Below are positions 47,697 through 56,880 of a stretch of 64,000 nucleotides of DNA, in pieces. A program made the translations under genes and the position numbers. How positions within the stretch are numbered: position 1 is the stretch's first letter; each line of letters starts with the position of its first letter. Source of the stretch: Extensimonas vulgaris (lineage in GTDB: Bacteria > Pseudomonadota > Gammaproteobacteria > Burkholderiales > Burkholderiaceae_C). The notes below the pieces were generated by a model that was given only the letters and a program-made list of their open reading frames with translations, had not been told where the DNA came from and made no database searches. The stretch lies in contig NZ_QPJU01000005.1 in assembly GCF_003337425.1 (NCBI RefSeq), forward strand, positions 125,303-189,302, written 5' to 3'.

Positions 47697-47992
47697 TCGA
47701 TCTGAGCAGGATCACAGGATTCGACTGGGATGATGGCAATGCCCGGAAGAACGAAAAACATGGCGTATCCATGGCCGAAGCAGAACAGGTCTTTTTCAAC
47801 GCGCCTTTGCTGTTCGTGGAGGATGTGGCGCACAGTCTGAACGAGCCGCGTTTTCACGCCCTGGGGAAAACGGACAGAGGGCGGCCGCTGCACCTCACGT
47901 TCACATTGCGGCAGGCCGGGGCGCTGATTCGTGTGATTTCTGCGCGAGACATGCACCGAAAAGAGAGGCTCATCTATGCCCAAGTCCGCTAA
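47693..47992 (+). CDS. brnT: BrnT-family toxin
   Basis: BrnT is a RelE-fold ribonuclease toxin. The 99-residue protein shows the family pattern: FDWDDGNARKNEKHGVSMAEAEQVFF near the start, then [33 protein letters not shown], with the conserved RxISAR and K/R residues of BrnT. It overlaps the aminotransferase stop by 4 bases and the antitoxin gene by 17 bases. The promoter is expected in the AT-rich TTGGTAATATACAAAA just before the ATG. Confidence 0.92.
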   Translation: MIDLSRITGFDWDDGNARKNEKHGVSMAEAEQVFFNAPLLFVEDVAHSLNEPRFHALGKTDRGRPLHLTFTLRQAGALIRVISARDMHRKERLIYAQVR

Positions 47993-48242
47993 ACCTGTTC
48001 CCAAGTTTGCCTCGGAAGACGAGGAGCGCGCTTACTGGGAGTCGCATGACTCGACGGAGCATGTGGATTGGTCGAAGGCGCGCAAGGTCACTTTGCCGAA
48101 CCTGAAGCCCACGACCAAAACCATTTCGCTGCGGCTGCCGCAACACCTGCTGGATTCGCTCAAGGCTGCTGCCAATGCACGGGACGTGCCTTACCAGTCT
48201 TTGATCAAGGTGTGGCTGCAAGAGAAGTTGCAGGAGCATTGA
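47976..48242 (+). CDS. BrnA-like/CopG-type antitoxin
   Basis: This is the antitoxin partner of BrnT. The N-terminal half ([27 protein letters not shown]) is the toxin-binding segment common to this class. The C-terminal half ([37 protein letters not shown]) is a ribbon-helix-helix DNA-binding domain. The length is 88 residues. By family knowledge it represses the operon. It could also be filed as a CopG-family antitoxin, since classical BrnA proteins are somewhat different in the N-terminus. Confidence 0.88.
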   Translation: MPKSAKPVPKFASEDEERAYWESHDSTEHVDWSKARKVTLPNLKPTTKTISLRLPQHLLDSLKAAANARDVPYQSLIKVWLQEKLQEH

Positions 48243-48291
48243 GCGAGGGCCGGCAATGGGCGGGCGGTCGTGGGCCGGCGCATCGAACCGC

Positions 48292-48297
48292 TATAAT
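48292..48297 (+). promoter_or_regulatory. probable -10 element of rpsO
   Basis: TATAAT in the context CCGCTATAATTCACAGG lies about 120 bases upstream of rpsO, just after the brnTA module. No good -35 match is obvious. Transcription from here would give a leader of about 120 nt. Confidence 0.45.
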
Positions 48298-48420
48298 TCA
48301 CAGGTTTTGCACGGTGCAAAACGCACGCCGCGTGGCTCGTTCCGGCCGCTGGCGCAAGTTCAAACCCGGGTTGCAAGGGTTTATGCCCAACGTCTGCGCC
48401 CGACTTTTTCAGGAAAACCC

Positions 48421-48687
48421 ATGATCGCATCTTCCATCAAGGCCGAAGTCATTCAGGCCAACGCCCGTTCTGCCAACGACACCGGCAGCCCTGAGGTTCA
48501 AGTCGCGCTGCTCACCGCGCGCATCAACGAGCTTACCCCGCACTTCAAGACCCACGCCAAGGATCACCATGGCCGTCGCGGTCTGCTGCGCATGGTGAGC
48601 CGCCGCCGCAAGCTGCTCGACTACCTCAAGGCCAAGGACGCCGACCGTTATACCGCGCTGATCGCCAAGTTGGGGCTGCGCAAGTAA
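48421..48687 (+). CDS. rpsO: 30S ribosomal protein S15
   Basis: This primary 16S rRNA-binding protein of the small subunit platform has 88 residues. The start at ATG 48421 gives [20 protein letters not shown]. Diagnostic stretches are [49 protein letters not shown] and the C-terminal [12 protein letters not shown]. It is followed by a terminator-like hairpin and pnp, the usual order in proteobacteria. Longer in-frame readings into the leader are not supported. Confidence 0.97.
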   Translation: MIASSIKAEVIQANARSANDTGSPEVQVALLTARINELTPHFKTHAKDHHGRRGLLRMVSRRRKLLDYLKAKDADRYTALIAKLGLRK

Positions 48688-48705
48688 TTCGTATCGCATG
48701 CATCG

Positions 48706-48745
48706 AACGCCTGGGTTAGTCATGCGCTAGCTCAGGCGTTTTTTG
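48706..48745 (+). terminator. rho-independent terminator between rpsO and pnp
   Basis: The hairpin AACGCCTG...CAGGCGTT, extended by GTTAG/CTAGC pairing, is followed by a run of T (TTTTTT within 48738-48744). It would terminate or attenuate rpsO transcripts before pnp. Confidence 0.8.
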
Positions 48746-48774
48746 CTTCGGAGCCAGACTGCAGAGCGAAGCTG

Positions 48775-48829
48775 TGTCATTCCAATGGCCTTGCCCCGGC
48801 GCCGGGCGGGCAGGGTCACTGGAATGGCA
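48775..48829 (+). promoter_or_regulatory. long stem-loop in the pnp leader (possible RNase III site)
   Basis: The left stem 48775-48796 (TGTCATTCCAATGGCCTTGC...) pairs with 48808-48829 (GGGCAGGGTCACTGGAATGG...) over 22 positions with only a few mismatches or wobbles. The loop is a short GC-rich sequence, CGGCGCCGGGC. It lies 68 bases before the pnp ATG. In Escherichia coli a pnp leader hairpin is cut by RNase III to allow PNPase autoregulation, and this structure is placed to do the same. Confidence 0.6.
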
Positions 48830-48896
48830 TCGTGTTCTGAATGAGGCTCTGGCGCTTGATGGATGTGCGCTTTTAGCTATTTAATTTGGAGCACTT

Positions 48897-51134
48897 ATGA
48901 GTCTGTTCAACAAAGTCACCAAGTCCTTTCAGTGGGGCGAACATAAAGTCACGCTGGAGACGGGCGAGATCGCTCGCCAGGCCACCGGCGCCGTGCTGGT
49001 CAACATGGACGATACCGTGGTGCTGGCCACGGTGGCCGCGTCCAAGTCGCCCAAGCCGGGGCAGGATTTTTTCCCGCTCACCGTGGATTACATCGAAAAA
49101 GCCTACGCCGCGGGCAAGATTCCGGGCAGCTTTTTCAAGCGCGAGGCCAAGCCCAGCGAGTACGAAACGCTCACGAGCCGCTTGATCGACCGCCCGATCC
49201 GTCCGCTGTTCCCCGAGGGCTTTTTCAACGAGGTGCACGTGGTCGTGCACACCTTGTCGCTGAACCCCGAGGTCGATGCCGACATCCCCGCCATGCTCGC
49301 CACCAGCGCGGCGCTGGCCGTCTCGGGCATCCCGTTCAACGGCCCGATCGGTGCCGCGCGCGTGGGCTATGTCAATGGCGCCTATGTGCTCAACCCCGGC
49401 CAGACGGCGCGCAAGCAAAGCCAGCTCGACCTGGTCGTGGCCGGCACCGAGGCGGCCGTGCTCATGGTCGAGTCCGAGGCGCAGCAGTTGCCAGAGGAGG
49501 TCATGCTCGGCGCCGTGGTGTTCGGCCACGAGCAGAGCAACATCGCGATCAACGCCATCCACGAATTGGTGCGCGAGGCCGGCAAGCCGCTGTGGGACTG
49601 GCAGCCGCCGCAGCGTGACGAAGCCTTGATCGCCAAGGTGACCGAATTCGGTGAAGAGCGCCTGCGCGCCGCCTACCAGATCCGCAACAAGCAGGCGCGC
49701 ACCCAGGCCTGCCGCGAGGCCTACGCCGTGGTCATGGCTGATTTGCGCGAAGCCGGGCTGGAGTTCGACCCGGTGAAGGTCGAGGGCCTGCTGTTCGAGA
49801 TCGAGGCGCGCATCGTGCGCAGCCAGATCCTCGCGGGCGAGCCGCGCATCGACGGGCGCGACACGCGCACCGTGCGCCCGATCGAAATCCGCACCTCGGT
49901 GCTGCCGCGCACGCACGGCTCGGCGCTGTTCACGCGCGGCGAGACGCAGGCGCTGGCCGTGGCCACGCTGGGCACCGAGCGCGACGCGCAGCGCATCGAC
50001 GCGCTGCTGGGCGAGTACGAAGACCGCTTCATGCTGCACTACAACATGCCGCCGTTTGCCACGGGCGAAGTCGGGCGCATGGGCAGCACCAAGCGCCGTG
50101 AGATCGGCCACGGCCGCCTGGCCAAGCGCGCGCTCACGGCCGTGCTGCCCGAGAAGGACGAATTCCCCTACACCATCCGCGTGGTGTCCGAAATCACCGA
50201 GTCGAACGGTTCCTCGTCCATGGCATCGGTCTGCGGTGGCTGCCTTGCGCTGATGGACGCGGGCGTGCCACTGAAGGCGCATGTCGCCGGCATCGCCATG
50301 GGCCTGATCAAGGAGGACAACCGCTTTGCCGTGCTCACCGACATCCTCGGCGACGAGGACCACCTCGGCGACATGGACTTCAAGGTCGCGGGCACCACGA
50401 GCGGCATCACGGCGCTGCAGATGGACATCAAGATCCAGGGCATCACCAAAGAGATCATGCAAGTGGCGCTGGCGCAGGCCAAGGAAGCGCGCATGCACAT
50501 CCTGGGCAAGATGCAGGAGGCCATGGCCGGCGCCAATGCCGATGTCAGCAGCTTTGCGCCCAAGCTCTTCACCATGAAGATCAACCCCGAGAAGATCCGC
50601 GACGTGATCGGCAAGGGTGGCGCCGTGATCCGCGCGCTGACCGAAGAAACCGGCACGCAGATCGACATCGCCGAAGACGGCACCATCACCATCGCCGCGA
50701 CCGACGGCGCCAAGGCCGAAGAGGCCAAGCGCCGCATCGAGCAGCTCACGGCCGAGGTCGAGGTGGGGCAGGTGTATGAAGGGCCGGTGGTCAAGATTCT
50801 CGACTTCGGCGCGCTGGTCAACGTGCTGCCAGGCAAGGACGGGCTGCTGCACATCAGTCAGATCGCCAACGAGCGCGTCGAGCGCGTGAGCGACTACCTC
50901 AGCGAAGGCCAGGTGGTGAAAGTCAAGGTGCTCGAGACCGACGACAAAGGGCGCGTCAAGCTGTCGATGAAGGCGCTCTCCGATCGGCCCGCTGCAGGCA
51001 ATGGCGAGCGCTCCGAGCGCGGTGAACGTTCCGAGCGGGGCGAACGCGGCGAACGCCGTGAGGGCGGTCGTGGTGCCGGCCGTGCGCCTGCGCCGCAAGC
51101 TGCGAGCGATGGCGAGGCATCCGAAGAAGTTTGA
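48897..51134 (+). CDS. pnp: polyribonucleotide nucleotidyltransferase (PNPase)
   Basis: PNPase is a phosphorolytic 3'-5' exoribonuclease in RNA turnover. It has two RNase PH-like domains (first from [21 protein letters not shown], second from [25 protein letters not shown]). A KH domain ([25 protein letters not shown]) and an S1 domain ([33 protein letters not shown]) follow. The last 50 residues are Arg/Glu/Gly-rich repeats of the RSERGE type. The 745-residue length fits the family. GGAG lies 8 bases before ATG. The leader holds a terminator and a long hairpin. Confidence 0.97.
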   Translation: MSLFNKVTKSFQWGEHKVTLETGEIARQATGAVLVNMDDTVVLATVAASKSPKPGQDFFPLTVDYIEKAYAAGKIPGSFFKREAKPSEYETLTSRLIDRPIRPLFPEGFFNEVHVVVHTLSLNPEVDADIPAMLATSAALAVSGIPFNGPIGAARVGYVNGAYVLNPGQTARKQSQLDLVVAGTEAAVLMVESEAQQLPEEVMLGAVVFGHEQSNIAINAIHELVREAGKPLWDWQPPQRDEALIAKVTEFGEERLRAAYQIRNKQARTQACREAYAVVMADLREAGLEFDPVKVEGLLFEIEARIVRSQILAGEPRIDGRDTRTVRPIEIRTSVLPRTHGSALFTRGETQALAVATLGTERDAQRIDALLGEYEDRFMLHYNMPPFATGEVGRMGSTKRREIGHGRLAKRALTAVLPEKDEFPYTIRVVSEITESNGSSSMASVCGGCLALMDAGVPLKAHVAGIAMGLIKEDNRFAVLTDILGDEDHLGDMDFKVAGTTSGITALQMDIKIQGITKEIMQVALAQAKEARMHILGKMQEAMAGANADVSSFAPKLFTMKINPEKIRDVIGKGGAVIRALTEETGTQIDIAEDGTITIAATDGAKAEEAKRRIEQLTAEVEVGQVYEGPVVKILDFGALVNVLPGKDGLLHISQIANERVERVSDYLSEGQVVKVKVLETDDKGRVKLSMKALSDRPAAGNGERSERGERSERGERGERREGGRGAGRAPAPQAASDGEASEEV

Positions 51135-51149
51135 GCTTTTCGCTCATCC

Positions 51150-51215
51150 TATGAGAGCTGCTGGCGCTTGATGAATGGGCGCTAGCGGCATATTTCCATC
51201 ATACAAAATTGCTAT
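51150..51215. repeat. Comamonadaceae-type intergenic repeat between pnp and the quinone oxidoreductase gene
   Basis: AGAGCTGCTGGCGCTTGATG is followed by ATGGGCGCTAGCGGCATA, a variant of the ATAGC...GCGCTTG...GCGCTAGC repeat. Similar copies occur at about 9031-9078, 28930-28960, 32304-32335 and 48855-48880. Confidence 0.45.
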
Positions 51216-51224
51216 GGTTTTTGT

Positions 51225-52211
51225 ATGCGTGTCGTAGAAATTTCTGCGTTTGGCAAGCCTGAAGTGCTGCGTCTGGCCGAACGTCCGCAGCCCAAGCCGG
51301 GGCCGGGCGAGGCGCTGATCCGCGTGCGTGCGAGCGGTGTCAACCGGCCCGACGTGCTGCAGCGCAAAGGGCATTACCCGCCGCCGCCCGGCGCTTCGGA
51401 TCTGCCGGGCCTCGAAGTCGCAGGCGTGATCGAAGCGGGTGACCCCGCCGCGCTGGCCGAAGCGGGTTTCAAAGTAGGCGACCGTGTGTGCGCCCTGGTC
51501 GCGGGTGGGGGCTACGCCGAATACTGCATCGCGCCCGTGGCGCAGTGCCTGCCCGTGCCCGAGGGCCTGAGCGACGCGCAGGCGGCCTCTTTGCCCGAAA
51601 CGTTTTTTACCGTCTGGAGCAACGTGTTCGACCGCGGCCGCCTGCAAGCCGGCGAAACCCTGCTCGTGCAAGGCGGCACGAGCGGCATAGGCGTCACGGC
51701 GATCCAGCTCGCGCGCGCTTTCGGCGCCACGGTGATCGCCACCGCAGGCAGCGCGCAAAAATGCCAGGCTTGCCTCGAGCTCGGTGCGAGCCACGCGATC
51801 GATTACAAGCAGCAGGACTTCACTGCCGAGTGCCTGCGCCTCACGCAAGGCAAGGGCGTGGACGTGATCCTCGACATCGTCGCGGGCGATTACGTCACGC
51901 GCGAAGTCGAATGCCTGGCCGAGGATGGGCGCCTGCTCATCATCGCCGTGCAAGGCGGCAGCAAAAGCAGTTTCGATGCATCCTTGGTGCTGCGCCGCCG
52001 GCTCGTCATCACGGGTTCCACGCTGCGCCCGCGCCCGGTGGCGTTCAAGGGCGCGATTGCGCGCGCACTGCGCGAGCACGTCTGGCCGCTCATCGCTGCA
52101 GGCAAGATCCGTCCCGTCGTGTACCGCACATTCCCTGCAGAGCAGGCTGCGCAAGCGCATGCGCTGATGGAATCCAATCAACATATCGGCAAGATCGTCC
52201 TGACGTGGTGA
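51225..52211 (+). CDS. NAD(P)H:quinone oxidoreductase, PIG3/zinc-type medium-chain family
   Basis: This medium-chain dehydrogenase/reductase without structural zinc ligands reduces quinones or related electrophiles with NAD(P)H. It has [26 protein letters not shown] and [12 protein letters not shown]. The cofactor motif is [22 protein letters not shown]. The C-terminal [14 protein letters not shown] is typical of the PIG3/QOR group. The length is 328 residues. The start at ATG 51225 gives [20 protein letters not shown]. It ends 2 bases before tpiA, so it is co-transcribed with it, a conserved arrangement in this bacterial group. Confidence 0.92.
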   Translation: MRVVEISAFGKPEVLRLAERPQPKPGPGEALIRVRASGVNRPDVLQRKGHYPPPPGASDLPGLEVAGVIEAGDPAALAEAGFKVGDRVCALVAGGGYAEYCIAPVAQCLPVPEGLSDAQAASLPETFFTVWSNVFDRGRLQAGETLLVQGGTSGIGVTAIQLARAFGATVIATAGSAQKCQACLELGASHAIDYKQQDFTAECLRLTQGKGVDVILDIVAGDYVTREVECLAEDGRLLIIAVQGGSKSSFDASLVLRRRLVITGSTLRPRPVAFKGAIARALREHVWPLIAAGKIRPVVYRTFPAEQAAQAHALMESNQHIGKIVLTW

Positions 52212-52213
52212 CC

Positions 52214-52963
52214 ATGAAAAAAAAGCTCATTGCAGGCAACTGGAAGATGAACGGTAGCCTGGCCAGCAACGAAGTGCTGCTGCACGCCGTGCTCGATGGC
52301 ATGGCGCAGCGGCCGCCTGCGTGCGACGTGGCCGTGGCTGCGCCCGCACCGTATCTGGCACAGGTGCAGGCGCTCACCGCCGGCTCGCCGCTGGCCGTGG
52401 CGGCGCAGGACGTTTCGGCGCACGAGGCCGGGGCCTATACCGGCGAGGTGTCGGCGGCGATGCTCAAGGAATTTTCCGTGCGCTACGTGCTCGTCGGACA
52501 TTCCGAGCGGCGCCAATACCACCATGAAACCGATGCGCTCGTTGCCATCAAGGCACAAAGAGCACTGGCCGCGGGCATCACGCCCATCGTCTGCCTGGGC
52601 GAAACCATGCAGGAGCGCGAGGCAGGCCTGACCGAAGCCGTGGTCAAACGCCAGCTCGCCGCAGTGATCCATCTGAACGGCCACTGCATCAGCGAAATCG
52701 TCGTGGCCTACGAACCCGTCTGGGCCATAGGCACGGGGCTCACGGCCACGCCCGAACAGGCGCAGGAAGTGCACGCCGTGCTGCGCAGCCAGCTTGCCGC
52801 CGCGACCGAACACGCCGGCCGCATCCGCCTGCTCTACGGCGGCAGCATGAATGCCGCCAACGCTGCGGCACTGCTGGCCCAGCCCGACATCGACGGCGGC
52901 CTGATCGGCGGCGCCTCGCTGAAAGCCCCCGATTTCTTGCAAATCATCGCTTCAGCCAAGTAA
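52214..52963 (+). CDS. tpiA: triosephosphate isomerase
   Basis: This glycolytic and gluconeogenic enzyme interconverts glyceraldehyde 3-phosphate and dihydroxyacetone phosphate. The catalytic Lys is in AGNWKMNGS, His in VGHSERR and Glu in [12 protein letters not shown]. The phosphate-binding loop is [12 protein letters not shown] and the end is [14 protein letters not shown]. The length of 249 residues is normal. The start ATG 52214 gives [10 protein letters not shown] and follows the quinone oxidoreductase stop by 2 bases. Confidence 0.97.
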   Translation: MKKKLIAGNWKMNGSLASNEVLLHAVLDGMAQRPPACDVAVAAPAPYLAQVQALTAGSPLAVAAQDVSAHEAGAYTGEVSAAMLKEFSVRYVLVGHSERRQYHHETDALVAIKAQRALAAGITPIVCLGETMQEREAGLTEAVVKRQLAAVIHLNGHCISEIVVAYEPVWAIGTGLTATPEQAQEVHAVLRSQLAAATEHAGRIRLLYGGSMNAANAAALLAQPDIDGGLIGGASLKAPDFLQIIASAK

Positions 52964-53003
52964 AAATCAGCCTAAAAAGCTATTGAAAAAGGAGTAAAGC
53001 ACA

Positions 53004-53372
53004 ATGAACGTGCTCGTCAACGTGATACTGGTCGTGCAGATGCTCGCGGCCGTGGGCATGATCGGCCTGGTGCTGGTTCAGCATGGCAAAGGTGCGGACA
53101 TGGGGGCCGCCTTCGGCAGCGGCGGTGCGGGCAGCCTGTTTGGCGCCAGCGGCAGTGCAAACTTCCTCTCGCGCTCGACGGCGGTGCTTGCGACCATCTT
53201 CTTCGCCGCCACGTTGGCGCTGGCGTACTTTGGTAATGCACGTCCCGCGAGCTCCAACAGCGTGCTCGAATCCGCCGCTGTGGCGCCCGTTGCGCCTGCC
53301 GCCCCAGCTTCTGCCGCAGCCTCCGCGCCGGCGGCTGCAGCTTCGGGGGCGGCGCAGATTCCAACCAAATAA
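53004..53372 (+). CDS. secG: protein-export membrane protein SecG
   Basis: SecG is the auxiliary subunit of the SecYEG translocon. It has two transmembrane helices (LVNVILVVQMLAAVGMIGLVLVQ and STAVLATIFFAATLALAYF). Between them lies the conserved QHGKGADMGAAFGSGGAGSLFGASGSANFLSR loop. The C-terminus is a long Ala/Pro-rich tail (to IPTK) that varies widely in this group. It has 122 residues. AAAGGAG precedes ATG 53004. It is the last gene before tRNA-Leu and the nuo operon. Confidence 0.95.
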   Translation: MNVLVNVILVVQMLAAVGMIGLVLVQHGKGADMGAAFGSGGAGSLFGASGSANFLSRSTAVLATIFFAATLALAYFGNARPASSNSVLESAAVAPVAPAAPASAAASAPAAAASGAAQIPTK

Positions 53373-53474
53373 TCTGCAGCAAAATCTGCCCGGAGCCAGC
53401 GAATGAGGGTTTTTCCGGGTTAGAATTTACGTCTGTCTGGAGCGCAATCCTCAAGCCACCCAGCCAGCAAAACC

Positions 53475-53559
53475 GCCGTCGTGGTGAAATTGGTAGACAC
53501 GCTATCTTGAGGGGGTAGTGGCGAAAGCTGTGCGAGTTCGAGTCTCGCCGACGGCACCA
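53475..53559 (+). tRNA. tRNA-Leu (GAG anticodon)
   Basis: This is a type II tRNA of 85 nt with encoded CCA. Acceptor stem GCCGTCG pairs with CGACGGC. The anticodon stem CTATC/GGTAG closes the loop TTGAGGG, placing GAG at the anticodon. The variable arm (TGGCGAAAGCTG region) and the T-arm with GTTCGAGTC follow. Its place between secG and nuoA is conserved in Burkholderiales. Confidence 0.95.
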
Positions 53560-53634
53560 TACAAAAACCCGCCTGCTGCTCGCGTCTGTCGAGCTTTCAG
53601 CAGGTGCGGCTACAACGGTGAGCAAATCCACAAG

Positions 53635-53994
53635 ATGAACCTCGATCAATACCTCCCCGTTTTGTTGTTCATCTTGGTCGGCATCGCCATTGGTGTCGTC
53701 CCCTTGGTTCTGGGTTATGTGCTCGGGCCCAATCGCCCCGATCCGGCCAAAAACTCTGCGTACGAGTGCGGTTTCGAAGCCTTCGAAGACGCGCGCATGA
53801 AGTTCGATGTACGCTACTACCTCGTCGCCATCCTTTTCATTCTGTTCGATCTCGAGGTCGCCTTTCTCTTCCCCTGGGCGGTGGTGATGCGCGAAGTCGG
53901 TCTGACCGGCTTCATTGCTGCGGTGATCTTTCTGGCCATCTTGGTCGTAGGTTTCGTCTACGAGTGGAAAAAAGGCGCCCTCGATTGGGAATGA
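53635..53994 (+). CDS. nuoA: NADH-quinone oxidoreductase subunit A
   Basis: NuoA is a small membrane subunit of complex I with three transmembrane helices. The first is [25 protein letters not shown]. The conserved loop [44 protein letters not shown] marks the family (reads [11 protein letters not shown] here). The length is 119 residues. The start ATG 53635 gives MNLDQYLPV. It is the first gene of the nuo operon. It probably starts its transcript near or through the tRNA-Leu region. Confidence 0.95.
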   Translation: MNLDQYLPVLLFILVGIAIGVVPLVLGYVLGPNRPDPAKNSAYECGFEAFEDARMKFDVRYYLVAILFILFDLEVAFLFPWAVVMREVGLTGFIAAVIFLAILVVGFVYEWKKGALDWE

Positions 53995-54024
53995 GCGCGG
54001 CAGGCTTCAACGAGGACGGATCAG

Positions 54025-54504
54025 ATGATTGAAGGCGTAATGAAAGAAGGCTTCGTCACCACGAGCTACGATGCCGTGGTGAACTGGGCCAAGACGGGTT
54101 CACTGTGGCCCATGACGTTCGGTTTGGCCTGCTGCGCCGTCGAAATGATGCACGCAGCGGCTGCGCGCTACGACATCGGGCGCTTTGGTGCCGAGGTGTT
54201 TCGCGCCAGTCCGCGCCAGTCTGACTTGATGATCGTTGCGGGCACGCTGTGCAACAAGATGGCGCCCGCCCTGCGCAAGGTCTATGACCAGATGGCCGAG
54301 CCGCGCTGGGTGCTCTCCATGGGCTCCTGCGCCAATGGCGGCGGCTACTACCACTACAGCTATTCGGTCGTGCGTGGCTGTGACCGCATCGTGCCGGTCG
54401 ATGTGTACGTGCCCGGTTGCCCGCCCACGGCCGAGGCGCTGCTCTACGGCATCATCCAGTTGCAGCAGAAAATCCGCCGCACCAACACCATCGCACGGGT
54501 TTGA
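54025..54504 (+). CDS. nuoB: NADH-quinone oxidoreductase subunit B
   Basis: NuoB carries the N2 4Fe-4S cluster that passes electrons to quinone. The ligands are seen as tandem Cys36-Cys37 in [13 protein letters not shown], Cys102 in [17 protein letters not shown] and Cys132 in [19 protein letters not shown]. The length of 159 residues is typical of betaproteobacteria. The gene lies 30 bases after nuoA. Confidence 0.97.
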   Translation: MIEGVMKEGFVTTSYDAVVNWAKTGSLWPMTFGLACCAVEMMHAAAARYDIGRFGAEVFRASPRQSDLMIVAGTLCNKMAPALRKVYDQMAEPRWVLSMGSCANGGGYYHYSYSVVRGCDRIVPVDVYVPGCPPTAEALLYGIIQLQQKIRRTNTIARV

Positions 54505-54514
54505 AGGGTTGAAG

Positions 54515-55132
54515 ATGACAGAAGTAGCCATTCGGCCCGAGCAGCTCCAGGAAACCATCGCCAGCGTGTTGGGCGACGCCGCACGCAGCATCTCCATTCG
54601 CCTCGGAGAAGTCACGGTGCATGTGTCGGCTGCCGACTATCTCGGTGTGATGCAGCGCCTGCGCGACGCCGAAAGCTGCCGTTTCGAGCAGCTCATCGAC
54701 TTGTGCGGCATGGACTATGCAGATTTCGCAGGGCAGGAAAGCCCGCGTTTTGGGGTCGTGGTGCACTTGTTATCGGTGAGCCTGAACCAGCGCGTGCGCG
54801 TCAAGGTACGCTGCCCGGACGATGATCTTCCGGTGTTGCCCTCGGTCTCGCAACTGTGGGCTTCGGCCAACTGGTTCGAGCGTGAGGCATTTGACCTGTT
54901 CGGCATCGTCTTCGAGGGGCACGACGACCTGCGCCGCATCCTCACCGACTACGGTTTTGCGGGCCACCCGTTCCGCAAAGATTTTCCGCTCTCGGGGCAT
55001 GTGGAAATGCGCTACGACGAAGAGCGGCGCAGGGTGGTTTATGAGCCCGTCTCGATCGAGCCGCGCGAAAACACGCCGCGCATCGTCCGTGAAGACAAAT
55101 ACGCCGGCTTCGGCGCGGCGCGTCGTTTGTGA
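54515..55132 (+). CDS. nuoC: NADH-quinone oxidoreductase subunit C
   Basis: NuoC is a peripheral-arm subunit next to NuoD. It is separate from NuoD here, unlike the fused NuoCD of Escherichia coli. The start ATG 54515 gives [20 protein letters not shown]. Signature region: [43 protein letters not shown], then [21 protein letters not shown]. The length of 205 residues is usual. It is followed by nuoD after 6 bases. Confidence 0.96.
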   Translation: MTEVAIRPEQLQETIASVLGDAARSISIRLGEVTVHVSAADYLGVMQRLRDAESCRFEQLIDLCGMDYADFAGQESPRFGVVVHLLSVSLNQRVRVKVRCPDDDLPVLPSVSQLWASANWFEREAFDLFGIVFEGHDDLRRILTDYGFAGHPFRKDFPLSGHVEMRYDEERRRVVYEPVSIEPRENTPRIVREDKYAGFGAARRL

Positions 55133-55138
55133 TCCACC

Positions 55139-56392
55139 ATGGCTGAAATCAAAAACTATTCCCTGAACTTCGGCCCCCAGCACCCGGCGGCGCACGGCGT
55201 GCTGCGTTTGGTGCTCGAACTCGACGGTGAGGTCGTGCAACGCGCCGACCCGCACATCGGCCTGTTGCACCGCGCAACCGAAAAGCTCGCCGAGCACAAG
55301 ACGTTCATCCAGTCGCTGCCTTACATGGACCGGCTCGATTACGTCTCCATGATGTGCAACGAGCACGCCTACTGTCTGGCGATCGAAAAGCTGTTGGGCA
55401 TAGAGGTGCCGCTGCGCGCGCAATATATCCGCGTGATGTTTGCTGAAATCACGCGCCTGTTGAACCACCTGATGTGGTTGGGTTCGCACGGTAACGACTG
55501 CGGCAGCTCCACGATCCTGATCTACACCTTTCGCGAGCGCGAAGACCTGTTCGATATGTACGAGGCCGTTTCCGGCGCGCGCATGCACGCGGCGTACTTT
55601 CGCCCTGGCGGTGTCTATCGCGACCTGCCCGACAGCATGCCGCAATTCAAGGTCAGCAAGATCAAAGGGCCGAAAGAGCTCGCCGAACTCAACCGCAACC
55701 GCCAAGGCTCCTTGCTCGACTTCATCGATGATTTCACGCAGCGTTTTCCGCAGTGCGTCGATGAATACGAAACCCTGCTGACCGACAACCGCATCTGGAA
55801 GCAGCGCACCGTAGGCATCGGCGTCGTCACGCCCGAGCGTGCGCTGAATCTGGGCATGACCGGCCCCATGTTGCGAGGCTCCGGCATCGCCTGGGACTTG
55901 CGTAAAAAGCAGCCTTACGAGGTCTATGACCGCATGGATTTCGATATTCCCGTGGGCAAGACGGGCGATTGCTACGACCGCTATCTCGTGCGCGTGCACG
56001 AGATGCGTGAGTCCAACCGCATCATCAAGCAGTGCGTCGATTGGCTGCGCGCCAATCCCGGCCCGGTAATCACCGACAACCACAAGGTGGCCCCGCCTTC
56101 GCGCGAAGCCATGAAGTCCAACATGGAAGAGCTGATCCACCACTTCAAGCTCTTCACCGAAGGCTTCCACGTGCCCGAAGGCGAGGCCTACGCGGCCGTC
56201 GAGCATCCCAAAGGCGAATTCGGCATCTATCTCGTGAGCGACGGTGCCAACAAGCCGTACCGGCTGAAGATTCGTGCACCAGGCTTCGTGCACTTGTCTG
56301 CACTCGATGAAATCGCGCGTGGCCACATGCTCGCCGACGCCGTGGCCATCATAGGCACCCTGGATATCGTGTTCGGAGAGATTGACCGATGA
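55139..56392 (+). CDS. nuoD: NADH-quinone oxidoreductase subunit D
   Basis: NuoD is the 49-kDa-type subunit lining the quinone site. It begins [22 protein letters not shown], followed by [31 protein letters not shown], both invariant in the family. Later come [24 protein letters not shown] and [23 protein letters not shown]. The length is 417 residues. Its stop overlaps the nuoE start as ATGA. Confidence 0.97.
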   Translation: MAEIKNYSLNFGPQHPAAHGVLRLVLELDGEVVQRADPHIGLLHRATEKLAEHKTFIQSLPYMDRLDYVSMMCNEHAYCLAIEKLLGIEVPLRAQYIRVMFAEITRLLNHLMWLGSHGNDCGSSTILIYTFREREDLFDMYEAVSGARMHAAYFRPGGVYRDLPDSMPQFKVSKIKGPKELAELNRNRQGSLLDFIDDFTQRFPQCVDEYETLLTDNRIWKQRTVGIGVVTPERALNLGMTGPMLRGSGIAWDLRKKQPYEVYDRMDFDIPVGKTGDCYDRYLVRVHEMRESNRIIKQCVDWLRANPGPVITDNHKVAPPSREAMKSNMEELIHHFKLFTEGFHVPEGEAYAAVEHPKGEFGIYLVSDGANKPYRLKIRAPGFVHLSALDEIARGHMLADAVAIIGTLDIVFGEIDR

Positions 56393-56880
56393 TTTCTGAA
56401 GCGACCAAAGCCCGCTTTGCCCGCGAAGTGGCCAAATACCCCGCCGAGCAAAAGCAGTCTGCTGTGATCGCCTGCCTGTCCATCGTGCAGCAGGAGCAGG
56501 GCTGGGTGAGCCCTGAAGCCGAGCAGGACGTGGCCGATTACCTCGGCATGCCCACTATCGCCGTGCACGAAGTCACCACTTTCTACAACATGTTCAACCA
56601 GGCGCCGGTGGGCAGATTCAAGCTCAACGTCTGCACCAATTTGCCCTGCCAGTTGCGTGATGGTCATAAGGCGTTGCACTATTTGGAGCAAAAGCTTGGC
56701 ATCCAGATGGGCGAGACCACGGCCGACGGCATGTTCACGCTGCAACAGTGTGAATGCCTGGGCGCGTGTGCTGATGCACCGGTGATGCTGGTCAACGACC
56801 GCACAATGTGCAGCTTCATGGACAACGAAAAGCTCGACCAACTGATCGATGGCCTGCGCCAGGCCGAGGAGCGCCCATGA
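56389..56880 (+). CDS. nuoE: NADH-quinone oxidoreductase subunit E
   Basis: NuoE is a 24-kDa-type subunit with a 2Fe-2S cluster (N1a). The ligands fit Cys82 and Cys87 in [11 protein letters not shown] and Cys123 and Cys127 in [17 protein letters not shown]. The N-terminal helical part ends [20 protein letters not shown]. The length is 163 residues. It overlaps both nuoD and nuoF as ATGA. Confidence 0.97.
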   Translation: MISEATKARFAREVAKYPAEQKQSAVIACLSIVQQEQGWVSPEAEQDVADYLGMPTIAVHEVTTFYNMFNQAPVGRFKLNVCTNLPCQLRDGHKALHYLEQKLGIQMGETTADGMFTLQQCECLGACADAPVMLVNDRTMCSFMDNEKLDQLIDGLRQAEERP

